Assembly: GCA_030770545.1 (NCBI GenBank)
Contig: JAUCMP010000026.1
Span: 7,791,001 to 7,855,000 of the forward strand
Direction of reading: 5' to 3'
Source of the DNA: Macropodus opercularis
Taxonomy: Eukaryota > Chordata > Actinopteri > Anabantiformes > Osphronemidae
DNA length: 64,000 nt
Shown: piece by piece, positions 1-11,050 of the stretch
Position numbering within the stretch: the first letter of the stretch is position 1
How the letters are laid out: each line of letters opens with the position of its first letter
The notes under the pieces: model-generated
Told to the model about the DNA's origin: nothing
What the model saw: the letters and a program-made list of their open reading frames with translations, nothing else
The model's database searches: none
Made by a program: the position numbers and the translations under genes

Positions 1-40
1 AGCTTCTACAGTTTATGACCATTCATACATTACATTTTAG

Positions 41-3000
41 GAATAATTTTGAGTACACTCTGGAGGCATCCAAGTCTCTGCGTCAGAAAACAGGTGATGG
101 GACGATGACCTACCTCAACAAGGGCCAGTTTTACCCAATCACCCTCAGGGAGATCGACAACAAAGGCATCCAGCAGCCCATCACCAAAGTCAGGGTAAGG
201 AAGAACCAATAAGTGACCCGGCAGCAATGACCAGCTTGGGTTTATTCGGACAAATCTTATGGCTAATGTGTAATTTCCAGAGTGTTGTGATGGTGGTGTT
301 TGGAGAGGAGAAGTGCAGAGACGATCAGCTGAAACACTGGAAGTACTGGCACTCGAGACAGCACACTGCCAAGCAGCGATGTCTCGATATCGGTAAGAAC
401 AACTGCAGCCGAGCTTCTTTCCTTAAACGAACAAAGGTGCTGAGACCTTTACTATGAGCTCGGTATTAAACTGTTGTTTATTGTTACAGCTGACTACAAG
501 GAAAGTTTCAACACTATTGGCAACATTGAGGAGATTTCCTATAACGCCATCTCCTTCACCTGGGACACCAACGAGGAGGCCAAAGTAAGACCGTTACAGA
601 AAGATGAAGACACGCAATGAGAAATAACAACCACTCGCCCACGCTCCTCCTAACAGTCAAACCTCTCCAAGCTCCTGTTTCTCCTTCTGTGTTCATGTCA
701 AAACAAACCGTGTTTGGTTCTTAGGGTCACTGGTGACCCAAGGTTTCCTCGAACATCCTCGTCTTATAATATGAGCCCTGATCTCAACACACATTATAAC
801 TTTCAGTCAAAAATGGGCTGCGCCTTTTTATTGAAGCCCTCACGTGGAGCATAGAATTAGGTTTCAGGTAGTGACACGTCTTTGTTGGTGATCATTCGCC
901 ACTTTGTTCACTGAAATTCTCAAACGGTCGTTGAAAGGAAATAGGGTCTTAAACAGAGGAGAGAAGATGCCGACACGTCATCGCCTCTCCTTGTGTGTTT
1001 ATTGCGTGTGCGAACGGCTTTGGCCGCTCTATACACAGTCACACACAGACTGATCCAACCTGCCTGTCACCGCTGTTGTTGTAACGCTGCACGTTAATGC
1101 GTTTCTGAAACACCAGACAGGAGCAACAAAGAGCAGAGGAATGAGGAAACTCAGCAGACCGGATTCATCCGAAAAGAAAGCAGAGGAGCAGCTCCCTCCC
1201 GCTGTTCTACTCTCGATTTTTTCGTTTGCCGCTGACCCTCATGTTGCCGCCTGGCGCTGTTTTCACCAACAACCCGAGCTGGACATTGACTGACAGTCTA
1301 GCAGACAGGGAGACAAAATGGCGCATGGCTCGTCTCCAGTTCTCTCTAGGCCGTGCTTAACATAAATAAAGCCACACACCAGGATGTGGGTCCAACTGTC
1401 TCGTGACCCGAGGCCTGTGTTCATAGGATGTTCATCCTCTTGCTTGTTTTCATGGCTTCACCGTGTGTATTTATCGCCCGCCAGGTTGTTTGATCGTCCC
1501 ATCGGTGTGGTGTTGGGTGACAGAGGAAGATGTGCGTGTGCAGCTTAACCCTGGGGGGGTTGCCCTGCAGTATATACATGTTTGTGGTGTATTTGCAGAG
1601 GACAACTCCTCCCTTATGTTTACCTGCCCAGGGGCCGTGCATTAGTCATGAATGTCTGTTCAGCAGCATGTCCGCGTTCTTCTTACCCCTCACAGAACAG
1701 TGTCCCTTCATCAGCACAAACCCTCCTATACGCTGTCATTTAGACATTTGAGGCTCTTTAGACTATCTGTATTAAGTCATATCTGCCGCTTGCACCGTGG
1801 ATCCTCTGCGTCAGATGTTTCCAACGTTCCTTTATGGTATGGTGTTTTGTTGACACAATAATAACCTGTTTTCAACACAAGCACCAAGAAACAAAGCAGC
1901 ATCTTCACGTTGATGCAGTTTCTTACGTCGGACAATAGAGGGCAATGCAGAACACGTAATGAGCTCTGACATGGAGGCCTTGAGTGCTACACAGTACAAC
2001 AATAAGAAATATGAGAATTTGACAGATTAATTTTTTCGTGGACAGTAGTTCTCCTTGTGTTTGCCTCACCGTTCTCCTGCCCTCCTCCCTCCTCAGATTT
2101 TCATCTCCGTAAACTGTCTGAGCACCGACTTCTCGTCTCAGAAGGGGGTGAAGGGTCTCCCTCTGAACCTGCAGATCGACACCTACAGCTACAACAACCG
2201 CAGCAACAAGCCCATCCACCGCGCCTACTGCCAGATCAAGGTTTTCTGCGACAAGGGCGCTGAGAGGAAGATCCGAGACGAAGAGAGGAAGCAGTCCCGC
2301 CGGAAAGGGAAGGTGGCGGATCTCAGCTCCGGCATGAACTGTGAGTCAATCAGGATACTTTTCTTTGAACATGATTAATGAAAACCAAGCACAGTTTTCA
2401 TTTTCAGGATTGCATCAATATATAAATATAACAAGATTAAACAAAGATAATTGCTTGCTAAATATATGAATTGCCCCATTTAAATTAATAACTGTTATTC
2501 CTATATTATTATATCCTATCCTTTTCCTATCATTGTAGTGCGCCAGTATTGGCCCCAAGTGCTGCCCCCTAATGGCCACGTTTTGAAATGGTGCTTCTGC
2601 ATGAATAGTCTGAGTAAATTGCTTCCTGCTGTGACCTTTTTCCTCATAGTTGTGGATGTCAAAGTTCCCATCCTTCAGAAACGCAACGACATGACCATCT
2701 TCAAGATGATGACAGACCTCGAGACCCAGCCCGTTCTTTTCATTCCTGACCTTCACCTCTCTACCTTCCAGCGTCATGTGAGTGCAGATCTCAGACGCGA
2801 CTATTGTCTCGCAGACTCGCAGAATGGCTCGTGTGTCATTCCGGGGGCCTGGTCACGTTTTTGCTCGTAGCATCTTAGGTGGTCCATAAACAGTTTGTGT
2901 TTAGCTTCCACCCACTCCAAAGCCAGCTGGACCGACGTGACCTGCTTGCTTTCTAGTTGGCAGGAACAGGGAGTTCTGGTTTTGAGCTCTGATAGGAGTC

Positions 3001-6000
3001 CCATACACCAATGGCTGTACTTCAGACTGCTTATTCACTGGATGAATCATTTACCAGTGATTCAAAACAAACCAGATGGTTGAGAACTACCCCTACTACC
3101 ACCTCAATCTGTTCATGTGCTCATGAGTAAATGGTAGATTAGTTGATGGAGAAAAGACGTAGTGTTGGTCATGTGCAGATACTATAAGAGACAGGAGATG
3201 CACTAGTATAAGTGTAGAAACGGACATTTGACAGGAACAAATATTCCACATCCTGTGCATAAAAGCTGTTTAATACCTAAAGTATATAATGCGTTTATCA
3301 GTGACGCCAAGCAGCAGCTCTCTTCTGTCTCATGACCGTTATAGGGGTGTCAGTTTCTTGGAATGCGCAAAACTTTAAATGCAAAGGAACACGTGTGAAA
3401 TATTTTAATGAAAAAATAAAGGCCGTACCAAAAACAACCTCCTGTTTCCCATTGGGGAAACCGCTGTTTGTGAACTTTGGGCTCCCCCTACTGGTCACTT
3501 TAAGAGCCGCCCCAGCTCGGGACAGCAACCAAAAGCACCCTTTTCACCCCTCTTTATCTCTCAGTTGGTTTACTTTGCTGTCAGCCAGGCGGAGGGACGG
3601 ACAGGAAGTTATTTCTGGAGTTGCCAGTGTCATTGGACGTGACTGAACTGTCCTCGCTGGGCTATCACGTTCTGATAAACTCAGTTTACTTAATCCTCTC
3701 TCGGAATAGAATTCTATTAACAGCAGCGTCCGATCAATACAACCTCGAGTCAAAGGCTGCAAAAACAGTTTAAAGATGCGATTTATCCACTCTTTGATTT
3801 ATTTTACTAACTCTTGCTTTTTTTTGACACATATTATAAAGGTTTTCTTCTATTTATTCAGCAGAATGTGAACTTAAAATAATTAATAATGAAAATATCT
3901 TCTGAAGAAACCTGTGGCCATGTTTCTCCAGCGGTACATGTGCAGCCTTTTCTCCACACATTTGTCTGTGTTATCCTCATCAGCTTATCATTCCTCTGTG
4001 ATAAAGGCAAACTAAGTCAACAGAGGGAATCCTATGCTGAAGATTATCTGTGCTCGGTAGATTTAACTTGTTCCATTTGAGTAAACTTCTGCCCGTTTCT
4101 CTTGCAGCCTTTCTCAGCAGAAGATGGAGAAGACAGGTGAGTTCATGGAAGCCCTGATGTTACATTTTCACAATTGCTTTACTGTCGTTTCAAGCGGAGA
4201 CAACCTTTGGCACCTTCCCAGTAAAAGGCATCAAAGGACACATGTGATTTCTAAGAAGTGATTGTGGGCTTTTAAGTGCATCCATGTGTGTTTGTGTGTT
4301 TTATAGCCTGTTAGCTGGTCATTAAGGTCACTTAAGCAGTGATTTGTGTGTGTCCACAGCAGCTCGGGCATGAAGAGATTACCCTTCAGTGACGACGAGT
4401 TCGGTTCACCCCCGAACAAAGTGGCAAGAGGGGAGGAACCAAAGAAAGGTAATTGTTCATTTGTGCACGACTCAGACTGTTCACATGTTGATCAAGGATC
4501 TTTGAACCATGTTCTTCTCTAAGTCACTGTGTTAAAGTGCACGCACATGCTTGTGTTTGCTATGGTTGGCACCTCCCCTCCAAACAAACTCTAGGCTGTG
4601 TGACTATTCCAGAGCTTCCAAAACACGCACACGTTGCTGGGGCCTCCACTGACCCAGCGACATACCACTGATCACTGTCTGAGCGCACACAAGCAAACAG
4701 ACTCGTGCCCTTTACTCTATATGTTATTCATAGCCACAACAAGCTTTTCCAACACCGCACTGTAGAAAGGAAATGCAGTTACCCTATAATAACAATGTGG
4801 CCAAACCAGTTTAGCATTTTAATCAGCTATTAAACCATAGACAACAAAACGGCTAAAACACCTTTCAATATAAACCACTTCAGCTTAAATTATACTTTGG
4901 CCATTAAATGAAACATTGTAATTATAGCATGTGTATAGAAGCAAACCTATCACAGCTGGCTTGAGGTCTTTTCTAGCAATAACAAACCCTGCAGAGTCTG
5001 TTTAAAGAAGTAGCTGAAACCAATGAAAACTTTTAGACGCTTCATGTCAGTGTATCCATTTAGAATCGTATCTATTTTGAAAAGACTGGGTGCAGTGAAC
5101 GTGAAGTGAGTCTGTCCTTCTGTTTGTGCGCTGAATGTGTGTATTTCTTTACAACCATGATGATGAATATGCTTTGTCTGGGCCCAGTGCCACTTCTTTG
5201 AGTCTGGATGACTGCTCCCGCAGTCTGGCAGGGCTACTGTTTGGTTAGTTTGGCCTGCAGCAGCCTAGAGAAATCCACGTGCACGTGCTTAAAGCCTATG
5301 TCCCGTCCGCTTTTCTTTGACACCTGCTACTCTCTTTTCAATACACAGTACTGCTGTACGTGCGCAAGGAGACAGAGGAGGTGTTTGATGCCCTTATGCT
5401 CAACAATCCTACGCTGAAGGGCCTGGTGGAAGCTGTAAGTTGTTACCAATTCATTGCGCTTGTATCACTTTCCTGTTTCGTATTTGCATGCTGCCGCTCT
5501 TCTCTGTGACTAAATGAACTGGGACCCTGGAATAATGTAAAGCGTAAGGAGTGGGTTGGGAATGGCGACAAAGCGAGGCTGGCTGGGCACACGAAGGGCT
5601 AACGGCCATGAAAAACATATGGAGGGATACTGGGGAGAGAGAACATGAATAAAAGGAAAAAGGATCAGGTCACTAGGTTTAAAAAGACACGCGCAGTACA
5701 AGGGTCATGTATGTCAGTGAAATGCTGATAAGCTACAAGTGTGTGTGCAAATGAGCTGTGAAGTCACATTGAAGTACAGTAAAGGCTGTTTTCTGTGCAT
5801 CATCTGGTGGGTGCGTTTATATTTCTTCTATCTGTATTTTCTCTCAGATTTCAGAGAAATATGATTTGCCTCTGGATAAGGTTGGGAAGGTGTATAAGAA
5901 GTGTAAAAAAGGGTGAGTACCAGGCATGAACGTATACTTTTATACGATTAACATATTACTTTTTAATCACTTTATTGGAACAAATGAGTTTGTTTGCAAG

Positions 6001-6145
6001 ACGTTCACGGACATCTCTGTCTTACAACAGTATTCTAGTCCACATGGACGACAACATCATCAAACACTACTCCAACGAGGACACCTTCCAGATCTCGATG
6101 GAGGAGCTGGGCGGCATGTTCAAACTGACCCTCACTGAAATCTGA
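41..6145 (+). CDS. grhl1: Grainyhead-like transcription factor 1, 3' part (10 exons, 5' end outside window)
   Basis: GRHL1 is a nuclear transcription factor that binds AACCGGTT-type sites and controls epithelial and desmosomal genes. Coding exons read from AG/GT borders with consistent phase: 41-194, 281-392, 490-584, 2097-2340, 2650-2777, 4108-4136, 4360-4448, 5349-5434, 5848-5912 and 6031-6145 (TGA). They give 371 residues. The family is about 620, so roughly the first 240, including the activation domain, lie upstream. The first exon opens the Grh/CP2 DNA-binding domain (FEYTLEASKSLRQK). Exons two to five complete it (VFGEEKCRDDQLKHWKYWHS; LSTDFSSQKGVKGLPL). The last three encode the C-terminal dimerisation domain (LLYVRKETEEVFDALML, then HYSNEDTFQ, ending KLTLTEI). 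The KKCKKG and KLTLTEI wording fits GRHL1 better than GRHL2 or GRHL3, and klf11 downstream matches the human GRHL1-KLF11 neighbourhood. Confidence 0.93.
585..2096 (+). other. grhl1: grhl1 intron, 1.5 kb
   Basis: This is non-coding sequence between the exons ending at 584 (donor GTAAGA) and starting at 2097 (acceptor CCTCCTCAG). The open frames inside it are short and resemble no family I know. I see no repeat family or RNA gene. Confidence 0.7.
2778..4107 (+). other. grhl1: grhl1 intron, 1.3 kb
   Basis: Intron between FQRH (donor GTGAGT at 2778) and PFSAEDGED (acceptor CTTGCAG before 4108). It is AT-rich in its second half. I recognise no exon, repeat family or RNA gene in it. Confidence 0.7.
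4357..4362 (+). promoter_or_regulatory. grhl1: NAGNAG tandem splice acceptor in grhl1
   Basis: The acceptor reads CAGCAG, so splicing can occur after 4359 or after 4362. With the upstream exon ending in AG (4136), the first choice gives Ser-Ser-Ser-Gly and the second Ser-Ser-Gly. The isoforms would differ by one serine in the linker between the DNA-binding and dimerisation domains. Which site is used cannot be told from genomic sequence. Confidence 0.6.
4449..5348 (+). other. grhl1: grhl1 intron, 0.9 kb
   Basis: Non-coding sequence between the exons ending at 4448 and starting at 5349. I see no coding potential, RNA gene or known repeat. Confidence 0.65.
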
Positions 6146-7129
6146 TTGGTCAGGAAGTCGAGGCGACGTCATCCCGATCAGAGAGCTGGAGGACTAACCG
6201 AGCCGACAGGAGCAGCAGTTTACACGACTAGCTATGCAGTGATTGTGGACTTCTCTGATCCTAGACCATGTTGCATCTGGCCTGTGTTAGTATCTGACAG
6301 GTTGAGAAGAAAAAAAAAAAGAAAAAAGAGAGAGATATTTAAAAAAAACAATAGCTCTTAATACATGTTGATTAGAGGTGTAAGTTATACAAGTGATTAC
6401 TTTTATTGTGCATAATACTGAGAATGTAATTGGTTGTTAAGATGCCTTTGTTTTGTAATCCGTGCGAAACTGAGCTTTGCCTGAGAAATCCGTGTCTACT
6501 TCTGTGCTACTTTGATCGAAATGTGCAGAGCAGTTTTGGTGGCGCTTTACCTCAAGCTATGCAACCAGCGTTGTTTCTCCCATGTTTGGATCTGAACGAG
6601 GAGTAACAAATCCTGTTTCTGTTCCTAAAGCAAGAGCACTGATTACAGTCTGCAAAGTTGGGCATTTAGCCCACGCAATGAAGACGGAGCCCCGTGGTTG
6701 AGTGTATTGATACTAAACAACTTGGCAGTATTTAGCATGAAAAGCATTCTTCAACCATTATGCAATGAGAATAGAACATGTTTGTGTTTGTTGTATTTTT
6801 AGCGCAAGCCATGTGTTATTTGTGAATGAAATGGCTTGAAAGATGTTTTTCCTCAGATCAATTTAAGAGGCCTGTTTGTAAGTATTACATAGTTTCTTGG
6901 CGTATCGATACCGATGCTAGGACACACGTACCCTTCCCCCATAGAGTAGTTTTCTAAATGCAGATGAATTAGGTCACCAAACGAATCTCCAGCACAGGTT
7001 GTACGAAGCTGTTCTGGAAGTGCAATAAGATGTTTAGGTTCAGACACATTTAAGAAGAAAAGTCCTCTTATTCTCATAACTGCAGTATGTAACGTATATT
7101 AAAGTGAACATTTTCTTTTTATGTTGTGG

Positions 7130-7184
<55 letters not shown>

Positions 7185-7849
7185 CGTATCCACTGAAAAA
7201 CGGTATAATCAATGCTTGCTTTTGTATCTCAGTACTTATTGTGTATATATTTATTAAGAGTATGGATGTGGGTCATTTTTATCACATGTATCCAAATTTC
7301 TGTTTTTCCATTTTGTATGTATTACATATCAGGGGACCAACTCGTTGTTAATCTTTTTTTGTAAAAGGATTTTGATGCTGATGTTTTGTTGAGACTATTT
7401 CTTGCATCCAAAATAGATTTCTTTAATTAAATAATACTGCGTCCACTGAGGTGTTGATCTGTACCAGAGACTAACTGTGCCGGTGTTTGCTGTGCCTGCC
7501 CGCAGGAACAGATGTCCGGGCATCAACCCCGTAGGCAGGAAATCGGCAGGCCAGGACCCCCTGGTGCCGCAAACCTGGCCACTATTTCATACATACACCC
7601 TTTCATTCTGGTCCCATCTTTCTATCAAACTTTTGCCTAGTTGATTTTATCTAGTAGCTATTTCTAGCGGTTATTTTCATCCAAACTAAAATATTTGTGT
7701 TCCATCAGTAGCTATTGTATATTGGATCCTTCCTCATCCTTAAACCTTTGTGTGACCAAGTATGTGCAAAACTAACTAACTGAACCCAGAGTGAGCAGTA
7801 TCAGACGTAGCTGTGCTTTATTGTTTATGCGTTAGTATTTGGAAATAAA
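6146..7849 (+). other. grhl1: grhl1 3'UTR and poly(A) signal
   Basis: After the TGA at 6143-6145 there is no further coding sequence. The stretch is AT-rich and carries a (TA)22 tract. A canonical AATAAA lies at 7844-7849 and is the best candidate for the transcript end, giving a 3'UTR of about 1.7 kb. A GC-rich patch (about 7480-7580) interrupts the AT-rich tail. Shorter transcripts are possible. Confidence 0.55.
7137..7180. repeat. (TA)22 microsatellite
   Basis: Forty-four bases of uninterrupted TA dinucleotide lie inside the grhl1 3'UTR. Length polymorphism is likely. Confidence 0.97.
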
Positions 7850-8368
7850 ATATGTATATCTGGTTTGCTAACATGATCACCTGTCACACAGTAGATGAGC
7901 AGTCATGAACTCTGAACGTTTATGGCAGGCTTGACAATGCTTCATTCATTATCAGCTGGACACATGATGCACTGAGCTGAAACACCTGGGCCCACAGGAC
8001 ACCGCCCACGCGACCTGCAGCGCATGATAGTCGCCGGCGGAATGATGGAGGATGGCTGTAGAGGAAGACCCGCAGACTCCTTTAGTTATAGTTTAACTCT
8101 GCCACATCAGGCCTGTTCCTTCTGTCAGTTCGTGAATGTCCTCGCTTCAACCCACAGCTGGTGTCAAGATGCAGCTTCTATCCTGACTCATGACCACAAA
8201 CCACATATATGGTCTCATTACATTTTCCGACAAACAGTTTATTCAAAGTTTACATATACAAACCGTGGCATGGACTTATTCCAGCCGAGTGAGTGGTGAG
8301 ATAAGAATGAGGACACATTATCAAACTCAGTAGGCGACCGACCGAGCCCTTCCAGATTCTGATGGGCT

Positions 8369-8390
8369 GAACACACCTGAGCCAGGTGAT
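8369..8390 (+). repeat. Dispersed repeat motif, copy 1
   Basis: A GAACACACCTGA-containing 22-mer matches 10860-10881 at 20 of 22 positions. Both look like fragments of one teleost interspersed repeat. The family was not identified. Confidence 0.45.
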
Positions 8391-9478
8391 ACGCTGTGGG
8401 GAGGGGACAGAGAGTTCTTCTTGTTCAACGTTCTCTTTTAATTGGAAATCAAATGTGTCATATATCTATTACCTGCCGCTTTTACCCAGCGTTTGTTAGA
8501 GATCATTCAAATATTCCAACCATATTACCTTTCCTTTCCTTCTGCTTGTTTGGATGTTTCCGTGAAACAGCTTGGATTTCTGTGGGTGGAATAAATTGTT
8601 TTTGGCGTAAACAACCCTGAACACTGAGAGCACAGCTTTCATAACGTGGTGATAGTTGATTCACAGTTGCGTAATGTCATGTAGTAAAATGTAATACCGC
8701 AAATAATAACGAGACTTAATACTTGTGTACTGTTTTTGCACCAGGTTGCGTCAGTTTGAATCTACATTTATACGTAAATAATATTGAAATTCACTTTCCA
8801 TTGATTAGCTTGCGGTCACAGTACATTCAGTCAAAATAGATGACTCATAGTTAATCTCTCCGCTGCTGAGATCTTGATGCTGCACCCATTTAAAGTTCTG
8901 CCCTCTCAAATTGCACACGCTGATGACAGGATGTCGTGCCCTTGGCAGACGGGACAAAAAGTGAGCTGCTTTCATGCTGTTCAAACATCTCATGTGCAAT
9001 TCTAGTTGTTGTGGCAGAAAACCAAACACGTCCCTCCTCTTCTACTACAGCTCGACTTACCCCTGCGATACATCCTGTTCCATATCTAGTATCAAACAGA
9101 CAAGAATTTGTACAAAAAGTGTTGCGATAATATCTCCTTTAACAGAAGTGGTAATAATGAAATCTTTGGAAATAGACACACTCCTGCTGTACCCACACAG
9201 TTACAACTTTTTTACTGTTCTTGTAGGACACTTATTCCATGTTCAGTGTTCATAGGCAATAAGCAACAAAGTTTTAAGGGTCAGGTACAACATAGAACTG
9301 AGTAAATGTACTGAGGTTTATAGTAGTATAGTATCAATCAGACCTACACTGAATTTGTCCAAATGTCATATCCTAAGCAGTTTTACACACAGTGCACATT
9401 GCTGCAGAATGTTATCAGTACCTTATTCTCCAGGGGAGCTACTCCAGGGAGCCCTCAAACCTGCCTCCTGTTCCTCCT

Positions 9479-9608
9479 GTTGCCAGGACAACAGACGAGC
9501 AAGCAGCACCGAAATCAGTGTCATAGCAACAGATTGACTATAGAATCACATTCTGACCAATCAGAAGCTCAGACCCTGTACAGTCCTAGAGAGGGGTGGA
9601 GCCACGTG
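9479..9608. promoter_or_regulatory. RFX X-box-like / CCAAT / E-box cluster
   Basis: Within 130 bp there is an X-box-like GTTGCCAGGACAAC (9479-9492), an X1-box-like CATAGCAACAGATTG (9522-9536), a CCAAT box inside CTGACCAATCAG (9553-9564) and a CACGTG E-box (9603-9608). The X1-to-CCAAT spacing of 16 bp resembles RFX/NF-Y (SXY) modules, but the CCAAT strand is reversed relative to MHC class II promoters. Motif recognition was by eye. Function is inferred. Confidence 0.4.
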
Positions 9609-10859
9609 CTGCCTGGTAAACAAAGGCTCCTTTAGTGCAGAGTTGACTATAGGAGATGGGACATCTGTGTCTGTTGTCAGGCAATATTTGCCATCTACAA
9701 CATACAAGAATTGATGTTTAATAAATCTAATATTTTCCAGCAAAAAAATAATTCAGCACATTAAAAAAAAAATTACATTTATGGGGAGCGAGATTTCACG
9801 TGTACAGACTCACGTTTAGATGGTTAGATGACGATATAAAACCACTGCAGAACCGAGATAATCATTTTTATTTACTACATAACAACAACCGCTGACATGG
9901 ATGTTTGCGTGTGCCGTTATGCAAATACTTTGTCCATGTGACTGATTGGTGGGTGACTGTGGGTCCAAAAGTTCAGATGCCAGTTTGCCTCTTTATCTCT
10001 CGGCGTTCTAGCTCTAGTTTGTGGTATGCGGCTGTAGTAGAGACGTATACATGTAACCCTATTTTCAAGAACACTACTTACTCTGGCGTCTCGTTTAGTG
10101 CTGTGTAGACTTTGTTCTGGTAATATCTACTGTTCATATGTGGATCAATCTATCATTTCCATAAGCAATCATCAAGCAAGACAAAGGGGGGTGAAAGACA
10201 GGATTGATGATCGTTCTTCAGGCATTTTAAACACAGCCCGAGCTCGTTTTACTTGCTGTGTCCTTTCACCCAGATGCCCGTTTACAGTGACGGTGGGGAG
10301 GAGCATCTGAGTGTTTTCCACAGGTTCAGCTGAGCCCATCAAGCATTGTGATTAATTGTGCAACATTGGCCTATAAAATATTAATGCAGAATATTTTTGG
10401 TGAAGGAGATTTATTTAGATGTGTTTAGGAGACTTTTATAAAAATATAATCCATAAGTTCCATTTTTAGCTCTGCATTCCATCAAAGTAAAAAAATGTAA
10501 ACCAGTGACAAGACTGCAGTGGAGAGATTTCACAACACCAAAGTGTTCACTTTGCTGCTGTTCATTTGCTTGACTCCTGCTTTCTGTCAACTGAATAACA
10601 TCACAAATTCAAATACGATATGTCGCTTCAGCGGGATAGTGTGTAATAACAATACTCTTGTTCTTAGTTTGAAACAATGTAAAAGTACACACCTTGTAGC
10701 TTTGTGTTACCTTGTTCAGGAATTTGAATGATATTTTTCAAGTTGTGTGTTTATTACAGTCATTTAACTTTTGGTGACTATCCTTTTGTGGAAGCAACAG
10801 GGTTCTCTGAGACCTGGCTCTCTAAGGCCACTGGATATCATCTGATGTTGTCTTTGAGT

Positions 10860-10881
10860 GAACACACCTGATCCAGGTAAT
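10860..10881 (+). repeat. Dispersed repeat motif, copy 2
   Basis: This is the second copy of the 22-mer at 8369-8390 (two mismatches). The flanking sequence (about 10800-10930) also looks like interspersed-repeat DNA. Confidence 0.4.
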
Positions 10882-11000
10882 AAGCGGTAGCTAGAAAAAG
10901 TCACAGGGCCAGGTTTGGAAACCAGTGTTCTCAGTGGCAGAGGTTATAATAGCCTGTCAGAGCTCAGGGTCTGCCGGTGATATATTTAACTCTGCTGGGG

Positions 11001-11050
11001 CAACTCCCCCCTTTCGGTCCACTTCTGGTCTTCCTGATTTGGGGGAGTTG
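11001..11050. repeat. 10-bp perfect inverted repeat
   Basis: CAACTCCCCC at 11001-11010 is the reverse complement of GGGGGAGTTG at 11041-11050, with a 30-nt spacer. It could form a stem-loop in DNA or RNA. No gene association is visible. Confidence 0.6.

Noticed and set aside
41..6145. Assignment of the first gene to GRHL2 or GRHL3
   Set aside because: The C-terminal wording (KKCKKG, KLTLTEI) and linkage to klf11 favour GRHL1.
7121..7351. Open frame encoding a Tyr/Ile repeat
   Set aside because: It is a translation of the TA microsatellite in the grhl1 3'UTR.
10519..10731. A 70-codon open frame with a signal-peptide-like N-terminus (TLLLFICLTPAFCQ)
   Set aside because: It starts at GTG rather than ATG, has a stop just upstream, and lacks a family match or supporting promoter and splice signals.
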